DNA of 64,000 bases, taken from assembly GCA_003194525.1 (NCBI GenBank), contig NBIV01000153.1, positions 62,001 through 126,000 on the forward strand, read 5' to 3'. The notes under the pieces are model-generated. The model did no database searches. It worked only from the letters and a program-made list of their open reading frames with translations, and was not told where the DNA came from. The stretch comes from Gracilariopsis chorda. Its lineage: Eukaryota > Rhodophyta > Florideophyceae > Gracilariales > Gracilariaceae. Every line of letters starts with the position of its first letter. Position 1 is the stretch's first letter. A program made the position numbers and the translations under genes. Shown here piece after piece: positions 1-11,279 of the stretch.

Positions 1-623
1 ACGGGCAGCACGCTTGCAGTAGTTCGCTCTTTATTTCTCTGACTTGCAGTCTCCACCATGCGCGCTTTGGTAAAGATTTGGTTTTCTTCTTCTGAGGTCA
101 TATAAGCTTTGATATCGTCAAGCTCCTCCAAAGCGTCAATGGCAACCACGATATCATTTTGAACAACAATTACCCCTTGTTTTGCTTCGAAAACATGACC
201 AACAAGCTCATTGTTTGGGAAACGGGCGTCCTCTCTTGCGTTATTGGCTACTACCACCGTATCTAGCACGGAGACGAATGTGGTACAAGATCCAGCACCA
301 GGTGTAAGGTGCCAGCAAAACGGCACGATCCCACTTGTAATGGCATCCTCCATGAATGTATAAACGGTACAACTTGATCTCTGTCACTTTTGATATCCAA
401 GGCAATCACACTTTTATGAGTTTTGACATACGCTGAGTAGATATTTTCCATCACCGTGATACCTTGTACAAGTTTCAGATGATTCTGATTCCAAGTACGG
501 GCAAGAACCGTCGGTGATTAAACAATCTGATGTTTCCGTAGATTGGGCGTATGAAACAGCATACAAAAGGGAGCTCATTGCCAGAAAACCGGTAAACAGA
601 AACGATATCGAGCGAATCATCAT
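1..623 (-). CDS. Possible two-exon secreted protein, partial at window edge
   Basis: I do not recognise this protein. Translation from the ATG at 623 begins with a good signal-peptide pattern: basic MMIRS, a hydrophobic stretch, then a small-residue cleavage zone near residue 26, followed by a Cys-, Ser- and Glu-rich segment. That frame closes at 414. A second frame is open from about 378 to position 1 (about 125 codons) and looks like real coding. The two join in frame if an 84-bp GT...AG intron at 462-379 is removed. The splice is an inference; one exon with a frameshift would look similar. The protein runs off the window start. It may be an extracellular or vacuolar protein. Only the signal peptide and the long open frame support the call. 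Confidence 0.33.
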
Positions 624-1052
624 GCAACTGCTGCTATTCTTCTACTCGTATCTCAATATGCCCTGACGGTTGGCTGAAAGCTGTGGATACGAGTGCGAAG
701 GTTGCCCAATAACCAGTGTCTGATATTTGAAGCACAAGTGGGTGAGGGAATCGCAAGAAAAGGGCTCTCAGATGGAATCAGAGAACGGCTGCAGATATTC
801 AGAGACTAACGATCCTCATCCAAGGTGCCGATACAAGGAAGTTCTAGTGGCACGGGCCCGATTATTTCCTTGTCTTGACCCGTGGGAAATTACAAATGAT
901 CCACGGGGTTTACTAGATCGTGACAGACCATGATTCGAAACTTTCACATGATCACCATAACGCATGATGCATAAGGCTCAGCAGGTCATCCCTTATGAGC
1001 AAATACGAACTATTTCTCCTTGTCGATTAGTGTCATATGACTTCAGGCATAG
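624..1052. other. Intergenic, nothing recognised
   Basis: No convincing coding frame or repeat is visible here. The short plus-strand frame at 727-933 lacks any recognisable motif. Confidence 0.5.
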
Positions 1053-2102
1053 TCATGCTTCGAAATTTTCTCTCTCGTAAACCTGTGAGCTATTTGTTAC
1101 TCGCAGTGAACTCGCCAAGTTGGACAGCACGAGGAAAGCTGAGCAGGGACTTGGCTCTGACTTTGGTCGTTGGATGTGGGTGTAATGCCTCAAGTGGTGC
1201 ATAATCTTGGCCGATTGTACTTGCTGTAACTTCCGACCCAACATGTCCATAGTATTAAGAACCTTGTTTCGTTCTTCCATTGCCTGCATACGCTCGCGCT
1301 TTTTCAACTCGAACCGCTGCTGATCAAGTTCTAAACGCTGTAAAGATTCTTTCTGTTGTAATTCAAACTTGTCCCGCTCTATTTTCACGCGATCTGCATC
1401 CAGCCGCTGTTGCTCCTGAGCTTGCTTGCTAAGAAAAGTACTGATTGCATCATCGGGAGTTGATGGTTTTGACTTTCTCATTCTTTTCTTGGCGGGAACC
1501 ATTGACTCTTGACTCCTGGTACTATCAATACGATCCGTTATACTTGAGCGCTTAAGCGCTCTCTCTCTTATGGACTCACCCACTCGTATTAACCGCTGCT
1601 CGTTCATGTTCTGCTCTTCTTTCAATACCCTTGTCGCCTCTGCTCTTTCATCCATTTCTAGTATTAAATCATCCAACAGCGATTGTTTTTCTCCATATGT
1701 TTCCGCTATTCCTGAAGATGCCATGTTTCTCGTATTATCTGCTCTTCGCATAGAAACCAGAAGTTTGGATCTATGTATCACAGTCTTAGTTGACGGGTGA
1801 TTCATGTACACGAAAACAGTAGATAGTACGCGCTTCAAGAACGTTTCGATTACTCTTTCGTAAACGGATTCCAGTTCTCCGCGTTTTGGGATGTAAGCGT
1901 CTTCTTTCCAAACAGCCCGTAGAAGAAACAAGTCGAAAGTTTCTTTAAAGCGAAAGCGTTTAAGCTTTGTATGCGATGAAAAGTTAGAGTTGTTTCAACT
2001 GGTTTCTCTCTCTTTTGGCTTTGGAAACGTTGGTTCTACATCGTCAGAGAGGTTTTGCTGCTTGCTTCGTGCGATATCCACGGCTGAGTGTAAGTTGTTC
2101 AT
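1053..2102 (-). pseudogene. Myb/SANT-like DNA-binding protein with coiled coil, one in-frame TGA
   Basis: From the ATG at 2102 one minus-strand frame runs to 1053 with a single TGA at 1997-1995. The part before the TGA is charged (ending PKPKERETS). After it comes a segment (FDLFLLRAVWKEDAY, then RGELESVYERVIETFLK) resembling the Myb/SANT-like domain of DNA-binding proteins that accompany PIF/Harbinger and related transposons. Next come a basic NLS-like patch (AKKRMRKSK) and a long Gln/Glu/Arg-rich coiled coil of about 90 residues. It is probably a nuclear DNA-binding protein, transposon-derived or an orphan transposon partner; no transposase lies next to it. A 35-bp GT-AG intron over the TGA was considered, but removing it shifts the frame into another stop. 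An upstream ATG at 2207 is also in frame. Confidence 0.5.
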
Positions 2103-2207
2103 CGTGGAAGTGTAGTCGACGGACGTCGTCGTCACGCTCTCTGTTGCACAGAATGTACGAGAAAGAGTCTCGTAGAAAGCAGAGCACAGACGAGATTTCG
2201 TATGCAT

Positions 2208-4197
2208 TCGTGGTACAATTCTTGGCCACGACAGTCACGGAAAATTCGTATACGCTCTGTATACGAGATTTTTACGAGATTTGGCTGTGCTTAAAGTCTC
2301 TAATTTCCGAATGCACTGAATGGAACATTCCTGAAATCGCAAAATGCGACTGCGGCAATTGGGCGACTGCTAAAACTGAAAATGCAAGCAATTGGCATAT
2401 ATCAAGATGAGCACAAACACACATTTTGAGTGTCACAACGGTCACTGATATTATCGCGCAAAATGCGATAGGCCAAGATGTCCAGCTTAGCATTGTCTCC
2501 ACGTTTTTCAATCTCTGTCCCAAAACATGACGCCAACTCCAGTCCTACTGATTGCCCTGCTGAAACGAGAGCTGTCTAAGCCTGTAATATTCAAAGAAAG
2601 GCTTAACTCCGAAGGAGAAGGACGTCACGATCGTCACATTACTCGTTCTGCTTTGCTATTGCCATCAAAGTCCCCGTTTATATACGTTTTGAATTCAATA
2701 TCTGATCAGTGCATGATAACTCTAACAGGAATTGATCACGTTACATTCGTGTATCTTCTGAAACTATTCGAACCGTTTTATTACGGATACACTCCACACG
2801 CCCACAGTGGGGATATAGGACTATGATTCAGCAAAAGTGGTCGTCCTCGCTCGATGTCAGCCGAAATGTGCCTTTGTCTTGTGCTTTCCTGGCATCGCAG
2901 AAGAGGGGCGATGTGGAATTTGTGCCTTCTTTTCGGAGTTACCAACTCTGTGTGATCTATGTTTCGGTTTGGGAGGCGTTTGCTACTGCGTGTATTGTCC
3001 CGCGACAAGCATGCTCCTATAAGAATGCCAAATCTACTTCAAGTACAAGAATTTAAGAAAGCTATAGAAGCTGAGCAAGTTTTGTTAAGGCAGAAGGCGT
3101 CCTGATCGCTCAGAGTGGGTGCTTTGGTTGGGTTTTGTCAAATCCAGTAGGTGGTTTTGGGCTCTGGTTTGGCGGCACTCGGGTTTTGGTATCCTGTTCG
3201 GCGCCAAAAGAACGAATGCCGCATTTAGCGGAACAGCTCGTACGAGGCGGAGGCATGTCCGACTTTCGCATTTGAAATTCACGCTAAAGCTCTGAATTTA
3301 TGAATTTGAGTGTGCGCTTTTTGCGATTTGATATTTTAGTAGTCGCCCATTTCGTCGTTCCTGAAAATGCATTCTTGTCATGTATCAAATGTGCAACATT
3401 CCATATCAATTATTCGGAATGGCACCTTTTTGACTTTCTTAGTATCTGCATGGCAATAATGCACGCTCTGTTAGCTTTCAAACGAGACCATAAGCGAAAG
3501 AAATGGAGGTCTGGAAGCTGAAAAACTGAAGAATTAAAAAGTCATGATTGAACTCGGGCCCACTTTTCAAAAAGCCAAGCGAGACGAAGAAAAAAGCCTT
3601 CGAAGTTTTCTGGGTTACTGTTCACGTATTCCGATTGTGCTTATGTTTCTTCGCCATGTCCTCGCCATTTATCTCTTCTGATCTGAGTTTCATAGATGTT
3701 TAAGAGTTAATTACCGAAGGCCTTGGAAACCTTAACGATCAGCACACAGCTCAAAGTGGTATATTACAGCGCGGTACAACCAATTCATCTATTTTCTTCC
3801 TACCAAAGTTAGCTAGCTCCAATACTGACAAGCCTAGCGCTGAAGTATTGGTTGAGGAAAGCGCCGGCCAGCATTTCAATGAAACAATATCACACTGTCT
3901 ATGTAATCTCTAATGCGTCTCTTAACAGAGTTTTCGTTTAGCAAACATTTTTGCAGCAATTAAAGAAGGCCATCGCCGTAGAATTGTGCAAGGGATATTT
4001 CTTTGCATATCCGAACCACGCGGAGACACAAAACAGTTTATAGAGTTGGATAAATGCAAAGCACAGCGAAGAAAAACAAAAAAACACTGTAAGATGGGTA
4101 GACCTGCAAACATCACATCGCGCTATGCACTAAATGGCGAATGGGTTTGTCGGTATTCGTTGTCAGCCATCGTTCAGGTACATGCGCAAACTACCTA
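2208..4197. other. Intergenic region without recognisable gene
   Basis: Short frames only (up to 131 codons, 2015-2410 plus, largely antisense to the Myb-like gene). A plus-strand frame at about 3912-4198 lies in the same frame as the Gypsy pol that follows and might be a decayed upstream extension of it, but I see no diagnostic motif in it. No tandem repeats or TIRs found. Confidence 0.4.
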
Positions 4198-4225
4198 GAT
4201 ATACGCTGCTGAGGTCACAAAACGA

Positions 4226-6910
4226 GTTTAGGTTGCAGAAGAACTTGCGTTGCAAAGGTCGGAAGCCAACTCTCGCTTCTTAGCCTCGTTTGATCTCTCA
4301 CATGGATATTGGCAGTTTCCGTTAGAGAAACCATTCCAAGAACTATAGTCATTCATAACGCCAGATGGAGTTTTCTCACCAACCAGAGTTTTGCACGGTA
4401 CAACAAACGCCACGACGCATCTCCAATCCGTTCTTGCAGAAATTCTTCCAAGGGAACTGCTTTTCCAACTGTTGTATTGGCTTGATGACCTGCTACTCCA
4501 CAATTCCTCTGTTAAGGGCTTGATGAAGGGCATCCGTCTTCTTTTTGCAACATGCGCAAAGAACTCGATTCGTCTACACCCAAGAACGTGCATCCTTTTC
4601 GCAACGTCTATTCGCCGGTGCGGTCGCATTTTCTCGGCGGAAGGAGTCCGTTACGACCCGCGCCATTTAGACGGCCTTCTCACGATGGAACCACCAACCA
4701 CTGGGGCACATCTTCAGGAATTCATCTTTGCTATGCAATGGATGAAGACAAGCATCCCCGACTTCTTGAACCTCATTGCCCCTCTGAATGATCTTATCGA
4801 ATCTGTCTACGAACACGTCGGAAAACGCACCAAAATAGCTGTGGCTTCCATTAAGCTGCAACGAATGGGCTGGGAAAACCCCGAATCGGACGTATTTGAA
4901 ACATGAAAAACAGCTCTTGCCAATCTAGTGACCCTCGCGGATCGTCATGAGAAGCAAAGACTAAGCATTTTCACGGATGCCTCCGACACTGTGTGGTCTA
5001 GAATTGTAACCCAAGTCCCTTTCCCAGACCTGACAAAGCCCTACATTGAGTAGCGCCACAGCTCTCTCGCTTTCTGTTCAGGTCGTTTCAATTCCACACA
5101 ACTAGGCCGGTCAACTCTTGAAAAGGAAGGATTTGCAATCATGGCAACCACCGGAAGAGTCCATTGGTTGGCAGCAACGCCGGACGGTTTCGATCTACAC
5201 ACAGACCATAACAACTTGGTGTTTTTGTTCGACCCGCTCTCGCTAATCCCAGATCTCAGCCAGTCTTCTACGCGCAAGGTTCTACGATGGGCAGTCCGCT
5301 TCAGTATTCACTCGTACACATGTTTTCACATTAGTGGTTTGGACAACGTCTGGCCGGATATGCCCCGGCGTTGGTGCGCTACAGCATGCGTTCTTCGCCT
5401 CATCAGAATACCAGAACTACCCTCTTCGTCTTCCGAGAATTTCTCCTGGCCGTCGTGACAGGAGCTCGCGAATACTCAACAGAAGAACAAGGGCTCCCGC
5501 CCAAACAAACTCAAACCAGTCGAAGGATTATGGTGCACTCCCGAGAATGCAGTATGGATACCAGACGCCGCCGACAACCTCCAGCTTCACCTATGTTTCA
5601 TAGCACGTACCGGACCGGCAGGCCATCGTGGTAGGGATGCTACACTACGAGCTTTACGCAAGAACTTCTTTTGGAAAACGATGAATCCGGACGTCAACGC
5701 ATTTGTGCGGTCATGCATTCACTGCATCTCGACATTACGTGGACACAAGGTACCACGCCCATTCGGCCCAGCCGTTCATGATACTGCGCCCAAAGATCTG
5801 CTGCAGTTTGACTACATCGAGATTAGCCCAAGTCGAAACGGCCAGAAGTACATTCTGATGCTACGAGACGACCACTCAGACTATAACTGGTTCTTCGCAA
5901 CACCAGGGACTGCAGCGGAGAATACCGCTCTTCCAATCATTGACTGGTGTGCAGCTTTCAACGTTCCAAAGGGCCTGATATCTGATGGACCAACGCACTT
6001 TAAGAATGAAATAGTGCGACTTGTCACCAAAGGCTTACCTGTTCCACACCATTTCACTCTCCCGTACACACCGTGGAGAAACGGTGCGGTTGAACGTCTT
6101 GGAAAACCAGTGGTCAGGACTTTTCGCGCACTGGTTTTGGAGTTGGACCTCGATTTCAAAGACTGGACAGATCTACTTCCCATGGTACAGAGTTTTTCGA
6201 ACAATTCGCCGTCTCCAAGCCGAAACAACACTCCGCCCATCCCTGTCTTTCTCTGTATGGCTCCAACTCCTCCAATAACAATCTTTTTGCGCTGTTCTAC
6301 ATGTACGCCGATGACCATCACAGAGCTCGAGCTCGAGCGCAGTATCAACGTCACGAAGCTGGAGGAGCGAATCGCAGAATTGCATCCATTGGTTCACGAT
6401 GCTCTCCAGACCAACCAATCGCGCTCCCGCAGCCGGGCATCAAGAGGAAAACTACCGAATTTTGCTGCCGGAGATTTTGTTCTCGTTGCATGAGAAGAGT
6501 TCTACAGCGGTGAGAAACTCGCACTTCGCTGGCGTGGACCTCGCCGTGTAGTAGCAGCACTTTCGGACTATGTTTTTCAAGTTGAAGATCTAAGGAATGG
6601 AGTTGTAGAAGATATACACCGGACAAGATTGAAGTTCTACCACGACGCATCCTTGGACACCGAAGCAATAATGTCGCATGTGCTATCTTCAGAAACTGGC
6701 ATGCCTGTTTACCGCCTTCTAAAGCTTATCAAGGACAAAGAGAACTTGCTGGTACAAGTTCGTTGGAGGGGACTAACTAAATCAGAAGACACTTTAGAGC
6801 CATTGGCGAGAATGTTCGAAGACGTTCCAGGCATGGTTCGTAAGCTACTTCGCCGCAAAAACATCCCAGCCGAGCTTGCTGCTCAAGCATGGAAGGAACT
6901 TGGCCTTTGA
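4226..6910 (+). pseudogene. pol: Gypsy-1 pol: RT, RNase H, integrase, chromodomain
   Basis: A single plus-strand frame covers the whole region with no frameshift but five in-frame stops (4346 TAG, 4904 TGA, 5051 TAG, 5456 TGA, 6491 TGA). RT: FDLSHGYWQFPL at about 4292, then HGTTNAT, and the catalytic box as YWLDDLL near 4475. RNase H: TDASD near 4973 and TDHNN near 5204. Integrase: zinc-binding GHRG and CIHC (about 5620-5725), then catalytic D (LLQFDYIEI), D (LISDGPTHF) and E (NGAVERLG). After the GPRRVV-type C-terminal fold comes a chromodomain near 6720-6830 (VRWRGLTKSEDTLEP). It would copy and integrate the retrotransposon; the stops make this copy dead. Confidence 0.82.
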
Positions 6911-6919
6911 GGAGGGGAG

Positions 6920-7103
6920 TGTAGCGGATGTGAATCATCCACCTAGGCAGCAAACCACCAACCAAAGCGCTTGCCACCCAGCCCTGGGTTGCAATTGTAT
7001 GTTGATGCTTCCTGTTTGGGAAACTACAATAGAGTACATATACGCAGTCTTTTTGCCTTCGCAGTAAAACCGGGGAGGATCAAACTTCTTACCACTCAGT
7101 ACA
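6920..7103 (+). repeat. Candidate 3' LTR of Gypsy-1
   Basis: It begins TGTAG directly after the purine tract that follows pol. The right end is uncertain, with no second LTR copy for comparison. Confidence 0.4.
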
Positions 7104-8009
7104 TCTCATCGCGCACTACCCGCGCGCACAGCGCGTCACGCGAATGCCCGTTGGTCTTCCTCCCAATTGGGTACTCTTGATCCGACACGTCATGCGTCTC
7201 CTACCCGAAGAAGTGGTAAACCTTTTGGACTTAGAAGAGCGAGAAGCGGTGCCAGGACACCTAAAGATTGTTTCTGGGGAGGCGCCACCGCGGTTTCATG
7301 CTCCTCTCACGCCTACACAGTACATCGATACCAAGGGGGATGGGCCAAATACCCACTCAGGTCCCTCTGGGCGAAATGGACCGCCTTCCACCCTTTGGGG
7401 TTTTTTTCGTGCCTCGAGGCCGTTCACTGATGGGTCGCAGCCAACTGGCGATGGAGCTCCTCCAGCGGTCACGGAAGCAGGTCCCTATTCCTATTTAACC
7501 ACTAAGAACGACTCCCCTGGTCGGTCTCCTTTCTCTTCGCCACCCGGATTTCACACAAGCCCAATTGATTTGGCGTCCACAGTGAACTGTCACCCTCGAT
7601 TGGGTCCCTACGGGGGCATTTACAAACGGGTTACTCGCTTCCAATCCTGGAGAGGTTCGCAGACTCCCAGTAGTGGTCCATGCCTCAGTCACAGACACCC
7701 TTCGCCTTCTCAGAGCAACTCTCCAGACATGGTTCCCATCCCGGGGCAAGTACTACTCCTGGTGGTGGCTCCAGTGCCGCTGGATCGGCCGGTCGTTGGA
7801 TGTGGCCGGGGCGGCTACGGTACCTGATCTCCGTCTGGTTATGGTCCTTAAGGTGCGGTTTCTTCGTCGTGTTTGCACAATCCTGTGGGTGCCAACATGC
7901 GTAAATGTGTTCTGTTGTTAGCTGAGTTGTTGTTTTTTTTCGTTTTTAGTTATTCATCTCATGGTGTTGCTTCAAAACGTTCTCCCTTCCCCGCTTCTTA
8001 GCGTCCATC
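7104..8009. other. Spacer between Gypsy-1 and Gypsy-2
   Basis: This lies downstream of the chromodomain of minus-strand Gypsy-2, where its 3' LTR would be expected, but I find no match to the candidate 5' LTR at 14401-14924. A plus-strand frame of 227 codons (7144-7827), rich in Pro, Gly and Ser, is antisense to Gypsy-2. It could be an antisense ORF like that of Gypsy-3, but I see no similarity between the two. A pyrimidine tract at about 7148-7160 (purine on the minus strand) could be a remnant polypurine tract. Confidence 0.35.
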
Positions 8010-8600
8010 CACAGTATGGGCGTTGAGGGATCCTGTTAGTGGGGTTTCATTTCGTTTGCGCCAATAACTTATGAGGACGTTATTGGGTATGTGGTGGGGC
8101 GGTTTCACGGGGTCACAAAATGCCATCCACCCATACCACCGTACACGGTACCGAGTTCCAGATATGGTGAACTCGTGACAGATGATGGAGTCAATGACCC
8201 CTTCTGTTTCTGTTCGTACATTTCCAAGAGGTTATGTTGCTTTCCCTTGTGATGGTGGTCCATTTCCAATCGGTGAAGCAGCGGGAGCGACCGCAGGGTC
8301 GGCGGTTACCGTCTTTGGTCCAACTGGTTTAGTGCTCCCATGGGGTGGCGGACTAGAGGCAGAGTCATCGGGAGCTTGTCGTTTGAATTGGGTTGATGGA
8401 GCTGGAGCAAGGGTGCTCTGTATTCCATCGAGAACCTCGGTTGGTACGTTGGCCTGCGGGGCTTTCGTAACCCTATCAACAGAAGCTGTGTTCTCTAAAC
8501 CGCCTTCCAGGATGGTTATCGTGTGGTCGTCTGCTCGTGTAAGCTCGTAAAGTCCAGTTGAATTCGGCAGTAGCTTGGATGTTATCTACTCCGCTACCAT
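8010..8600 (-). pseudogene. Gypsy-2 integrase C-terminus, linker and chromodomain
   Basis: Read on the minus strand this region gives a target-DNA-binding tail (TITILEGGLENTASVDRVTKAP), a Pro/Ala-rich linker, and at about 8190-8010 a chromodomain-like segment (GTRYRVRWYGWMAF, then HHIPNNVLISYW). It carries a stop in the linker. Chromodomains guide chromovirus integrases to marked chromatin. The plus-strand frame at 8182-8550 is the shadow of this region. Confidence 0.6.
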
Positions 8601-8604
8601 CGGG

Positions 8605-9552
8605 TCATTTTTCTCGTCCTTCGGGACTGGTCGAGCAATTTTTGGTGGGACATCCACGAAAACGTAGTGCCCGACTGTAAGCGTACGTCAAGGGCTGTAC
8701 GAACTCAGCCCAATCCGATTGGTGTTCAGCCAAGTAATAACGCAATTGTTCCACAAGGGTTTTGTTAAACCTTTCCACTTGCCCATTGGTCTGGGAGTGG
8801 TACGCAGTCGTGAAATAGTGGTTCAAACGTAACATGGTACAGACTGATTCGAAGAACTTCGAACCCAGGTTAGAACCATTATCGGTGAGAAGGTAGAATG
8901 GGGGACCATACGGATATACCCAATGGTTTAGAAAGGATTCCGCTAGAATCGGTGAGGTTGCGCTCTTGAGAGGGAATGCCCTCGTGAGCTTCGTAAACCG
9001 ATCGGTGACTACCACGACGTACTTATACCCCTTTGAGGTTTCCGGAAGTGATCCCAATAGGTCAATAGCAATGAACTCCAATGGGCTGGCCGCGGGGAAT
9101 AGCTTCATAAACTTACAATGTTTTCGAATACCACCACGGTTCTTAACGCACGAGGTGCATCTAGCCACATAGATATAGATCTCGTGAGCCAGCAGGGGCC
9201 AGTAGAAGTCTTTCCTTCCGGTTTAGTACATTCTTGTACCTCCCGGGTGACCTGCCAACCGTGGCCAATGAGCCAGGTGTAGAACTCTTTGGCGAAGCGA
9301 CTCCGGAACGACCTTTTGGAGCAGGCCATCTACGGTGGATCACCTGACTAAATAGCCTTCATGGTCCACATCGAACTGCGTATCCTTCCGCCCAACAAGG
9401 TGTAGCAATGACTTGCAATACCTATCGGTTACCTGCTCTTGCAAGAAATGCTCTTTGGTAATAGGGGAATATTCCTCCTCCTCCACTGCAAAAACTGCAC
9501 TTGGTTCGTCGTCTGCGACGATAAACTGACGGAATTCTTTCTCTTCATCCAA
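8605..9552 (-). pseudogene. Gypsy-2 integrase
   Basis: The integrase core is in the 187-codon frame 9168-8605: CTSCVKNRG (end of the HHCC zinc finger), FIAIDLLGSLP (first Asp), LLTDNGSNLGSKFFE (second Asp) and QTNGQVERFNKTL (Glu). The zinc-finger His part lies in other frames at 9552-9105, so at least two frameshifts separate it from RT and from the core. The catalytic triad is preserved. It would insert the cDNA into the genome. Confidence 0.82.
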
Positions 9553-9579
9553 GAAGGTACCTACTTCAGTTTCCCTTCC

Positions 9580-11139
9580 CTATCCATCCTTAACAAATTG
9601 GATAGTGAAGCACGGAATATCGTCCTCCACTGATTCCTTTTCCAACCCATTGGTATTCAAGCGTGACATGGCATCGGCCACGTTATGCTTTATTTCTGGG
9701 CAGTATTGTACCTCATACTCAAACTCTGAGAGTCTCAAACTCCATCTTGTTAGCTGTTCAGAAGCGTCTGCGAGGCCCAATATCTGCCGTAAGGCATCGT
9801 GATCTGTCCGCAGTGTAGACTTCATTCCATATAGGTAAGGACGAAGCATCAGCATGCTCCACACCACCGCTAGGTATTCCTTCTCCGTCATGGTGTAGTT
9901 CTGCTCCGTTCTGGTGAGCCCCATACTCCAGTAACCAATTGGAGCCTTGCTCCCATTCGATTGGTCCTGCATAAGGCAGCATTCTACTTGAGCTGAAGAC
10001 GCGTCTGTATCAAGGGTGTAGTGATAGCCAGACTTGGGTAAAGCCAATATTGGTGGAGAGATCGGGGCAGCTTTCAGTTTCTGAAAAGTCTTGATCTCGT
10101 CGTCCTCAAGGTATCCAAACCGATCTGGTTGTCCCTTTTGTAGTTTCCTATTAAGGGAATCTGCAATCTCAGCAAACCCCTTGATAAACCGACGGTATAC
10201 ATTGCACAAACCAATGAAAGAGCGGATAACCGTTTGGGTCTGTGGGAGCCTAGCTCCCTGAACCGCTCGGATATTCCTTTCGGCTACGTGCAGGCATCTT
10301 GGGCTGATCATATGGCCCAGATACTCCACCTTTTGTTCGAAGAACAAATATTTGCGTAACTTGAGCGTCACCCCTGCATCGTTCAGGAGCTGGAGCATTG
10401 TTCGTACGTGCCCAAAGTGCTTTTGGACCGATCTACAATAGATGAATACGTCATCTATATACACCAGCGCGGTCTGCCATCTTAACTTCGACAGGATTAT
10501 GTCCAGAGCTCTCTGAAACGTAGCGAGCTCGTTCTGTAAACCAAATGGCATTCGTAAGAAACGGAAGAGACTAGCATGGCAGGTGAATGTAGTCGTGTCC
10601 CTATCCTTCTCATGTATCTCCACTTGCCAGTAACCGCATTTGGCGTCCAGTGTGGTGAAGACTTTCACATCCCCGAGGGAATCGATAAATTCGTCCATTC
10701 TGGGTAGCGGATACGAATCCCTGACCGTAATGGCATTTAGTTTTCGATACTCAACACAAAACCTCATTCTGGTGTCCCCCTTCTTCTGAATCAATACCAC
10801 TGGGCTGGCCCACTCCACATATGTGCGCTCAATAACCCCTTTCCTAAACATGCTTTCCACCTTTTGGATTTCAACCTGTCGGGCTTTCGGACCTGCCTGG
10901 TATGGTTGTTGGTTTATTGGCTCGGCTCCAGGAACCAAGTCGATACGGTGTTGCGTGGCCTTGATCAACCCTAGGTGGCCTGACCACATGGCACTGAACG
11001 GATCCAATAGGTCGAGGGTGCCATGTTTACAAGGTTTCCCTTCGTACCCTATGGTTACTTCCTCTTTCCAATTGGTATTTCCGTCCTGTGTTGGTGTTGC
11101 TTCGGCATTTACCGGCATGGTTGAGTTTTTGTTTTCCAC
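9580..11139 (-). CDS. pol: Gypsy-2 reverse transcriptase and RNase H
   Basis: A 519-codon intact frame. It has Ty3/Gypsy RT motifs in order: PINQQPYQAGP, WASPVVLIQKKGDTRMRFCV, YRKLNAITVRDSYPLPRMDE, the catalytic TLDAKCGYWQVEI, FRFLRMPFGLQNELATFQRA, and YIDD (VYIDDVFIY). RNase H follows: DTDAS, the EKEYLAVVW acidic region, RTDHDAL and HNVADAMSR. All catalytic acidic residues appear present. It overlaps nothing upstream and is followed by the zinc-binding start of integrase in another frame. This is the best preserved LTR-element polymerase in the window. Confidence 0.9.
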   Translation of the reverse strand: MENKNSTMPVNAEATPTQDGNTNWKEEVTIGYEGKPCKHGTLDLLDPFSAMWSGHLGLIKATQHRIDLVPGAEPINQQPYQAGPKARQVEIQKVESMFRKGVIERTYVEWASPVVLIQKKGDTRMRFCVEYRKLNAITVRDSYPLPRMDEFIDSLGDVKVFTTLDAKCGYWQVEIHEKDRDTTTFTCHASLFRFLRMPFGLQNELATFQRALDIILSKLRWQTALVYIDDVFIYCRSVQKHFGHVRTMLQLLNDAGVTLKLRKYLFFEQKVEYLGHMISPRCLHVAERNIRAVQGARLPQTQTVIRSFIGLCNVYRRFIKGFAEIADSLNRKLQKGQPDRFGYLEDDEIKTFQKLKAAPISPPILALPKSGYHYTLDTDASSAQVECCLMQDQSNGSKAPIGYWSMGLTRTEQNYTMTEKEYLAVVWSMLMLRPYLYGMKSTLRTDHDALRQILGLADASEQLTRWSLRLSEFEYEVQYCPEIKHNVADAMSRLNTNGLEKESVEDDIPCFTIQFVKDG

Positions 11140-11279
11140 TGTTGGTTTCCCCCCTCCTTAGGGTGGAGTTCTCCGGACTACCTTAATGGTGTCAGGATAA
11201 ATATGCTACCTGGAGCAGGAAATGCGATTCCAACAACGGTGTTTTTGTGTAATTTGACCATATGGTTGCTGAAGTTGCT

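Larger units (their letters stand above)
4200..7103 (+). mobile_element. Ty3/Gypsy chromovirus 1, 5'-truncated
   Basis: Contains RT, RNase H, integrase and a C-terminal chromodomain in that order on the plus strand, the Ty3/Gypsy order. No gag, protease or 5' LTR is recognisable upstream, so the left end is truncated; its boundary is uncertain (3.9-4.2 kb). Directly after the pol stop at 6910 lies a purine tract (GAGGAGGGGAG) and then TGTAGCGG, a good start for the 3' LTR at 6920. The LTR's right end is a guess, near 7103 (..TACA). RT and RNase H motifs (YWLDDLL; TDHNNLVFLFDP) differ clearly from Gypsy elements 2 and 3 in this window. Confidence 0.8.

Noticed and set aside
5881..6354. 157-codon minus-strand frame
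   Set aside because: Exact antisense shadow of the Gypsy-1 integrase, whose catalytic motifs are on the plus strand.
7144..7827. 227-codon plus-strand frame as a real gene
   Set aside because: Pro/Gly/Ser-rich, no motif, antisense to the presumed 3' part of Gypsy-2, and not similar to the antisense block of Gypsy-3. Left as unassigned spacer.
7104..8010. 3' LTR of Gypsy-2
   Set aside because: I compared the stretch with the candidate 5' LTR at 14401-14924 and saw no alignable segment, so no LTR is claimed.
8182..8550. 122-codon plus-strand frame
   Set aside because: The opposite strand encodes the Pro-rich linker before the Gypsy-2 chromodomain; this frame is its shadow.
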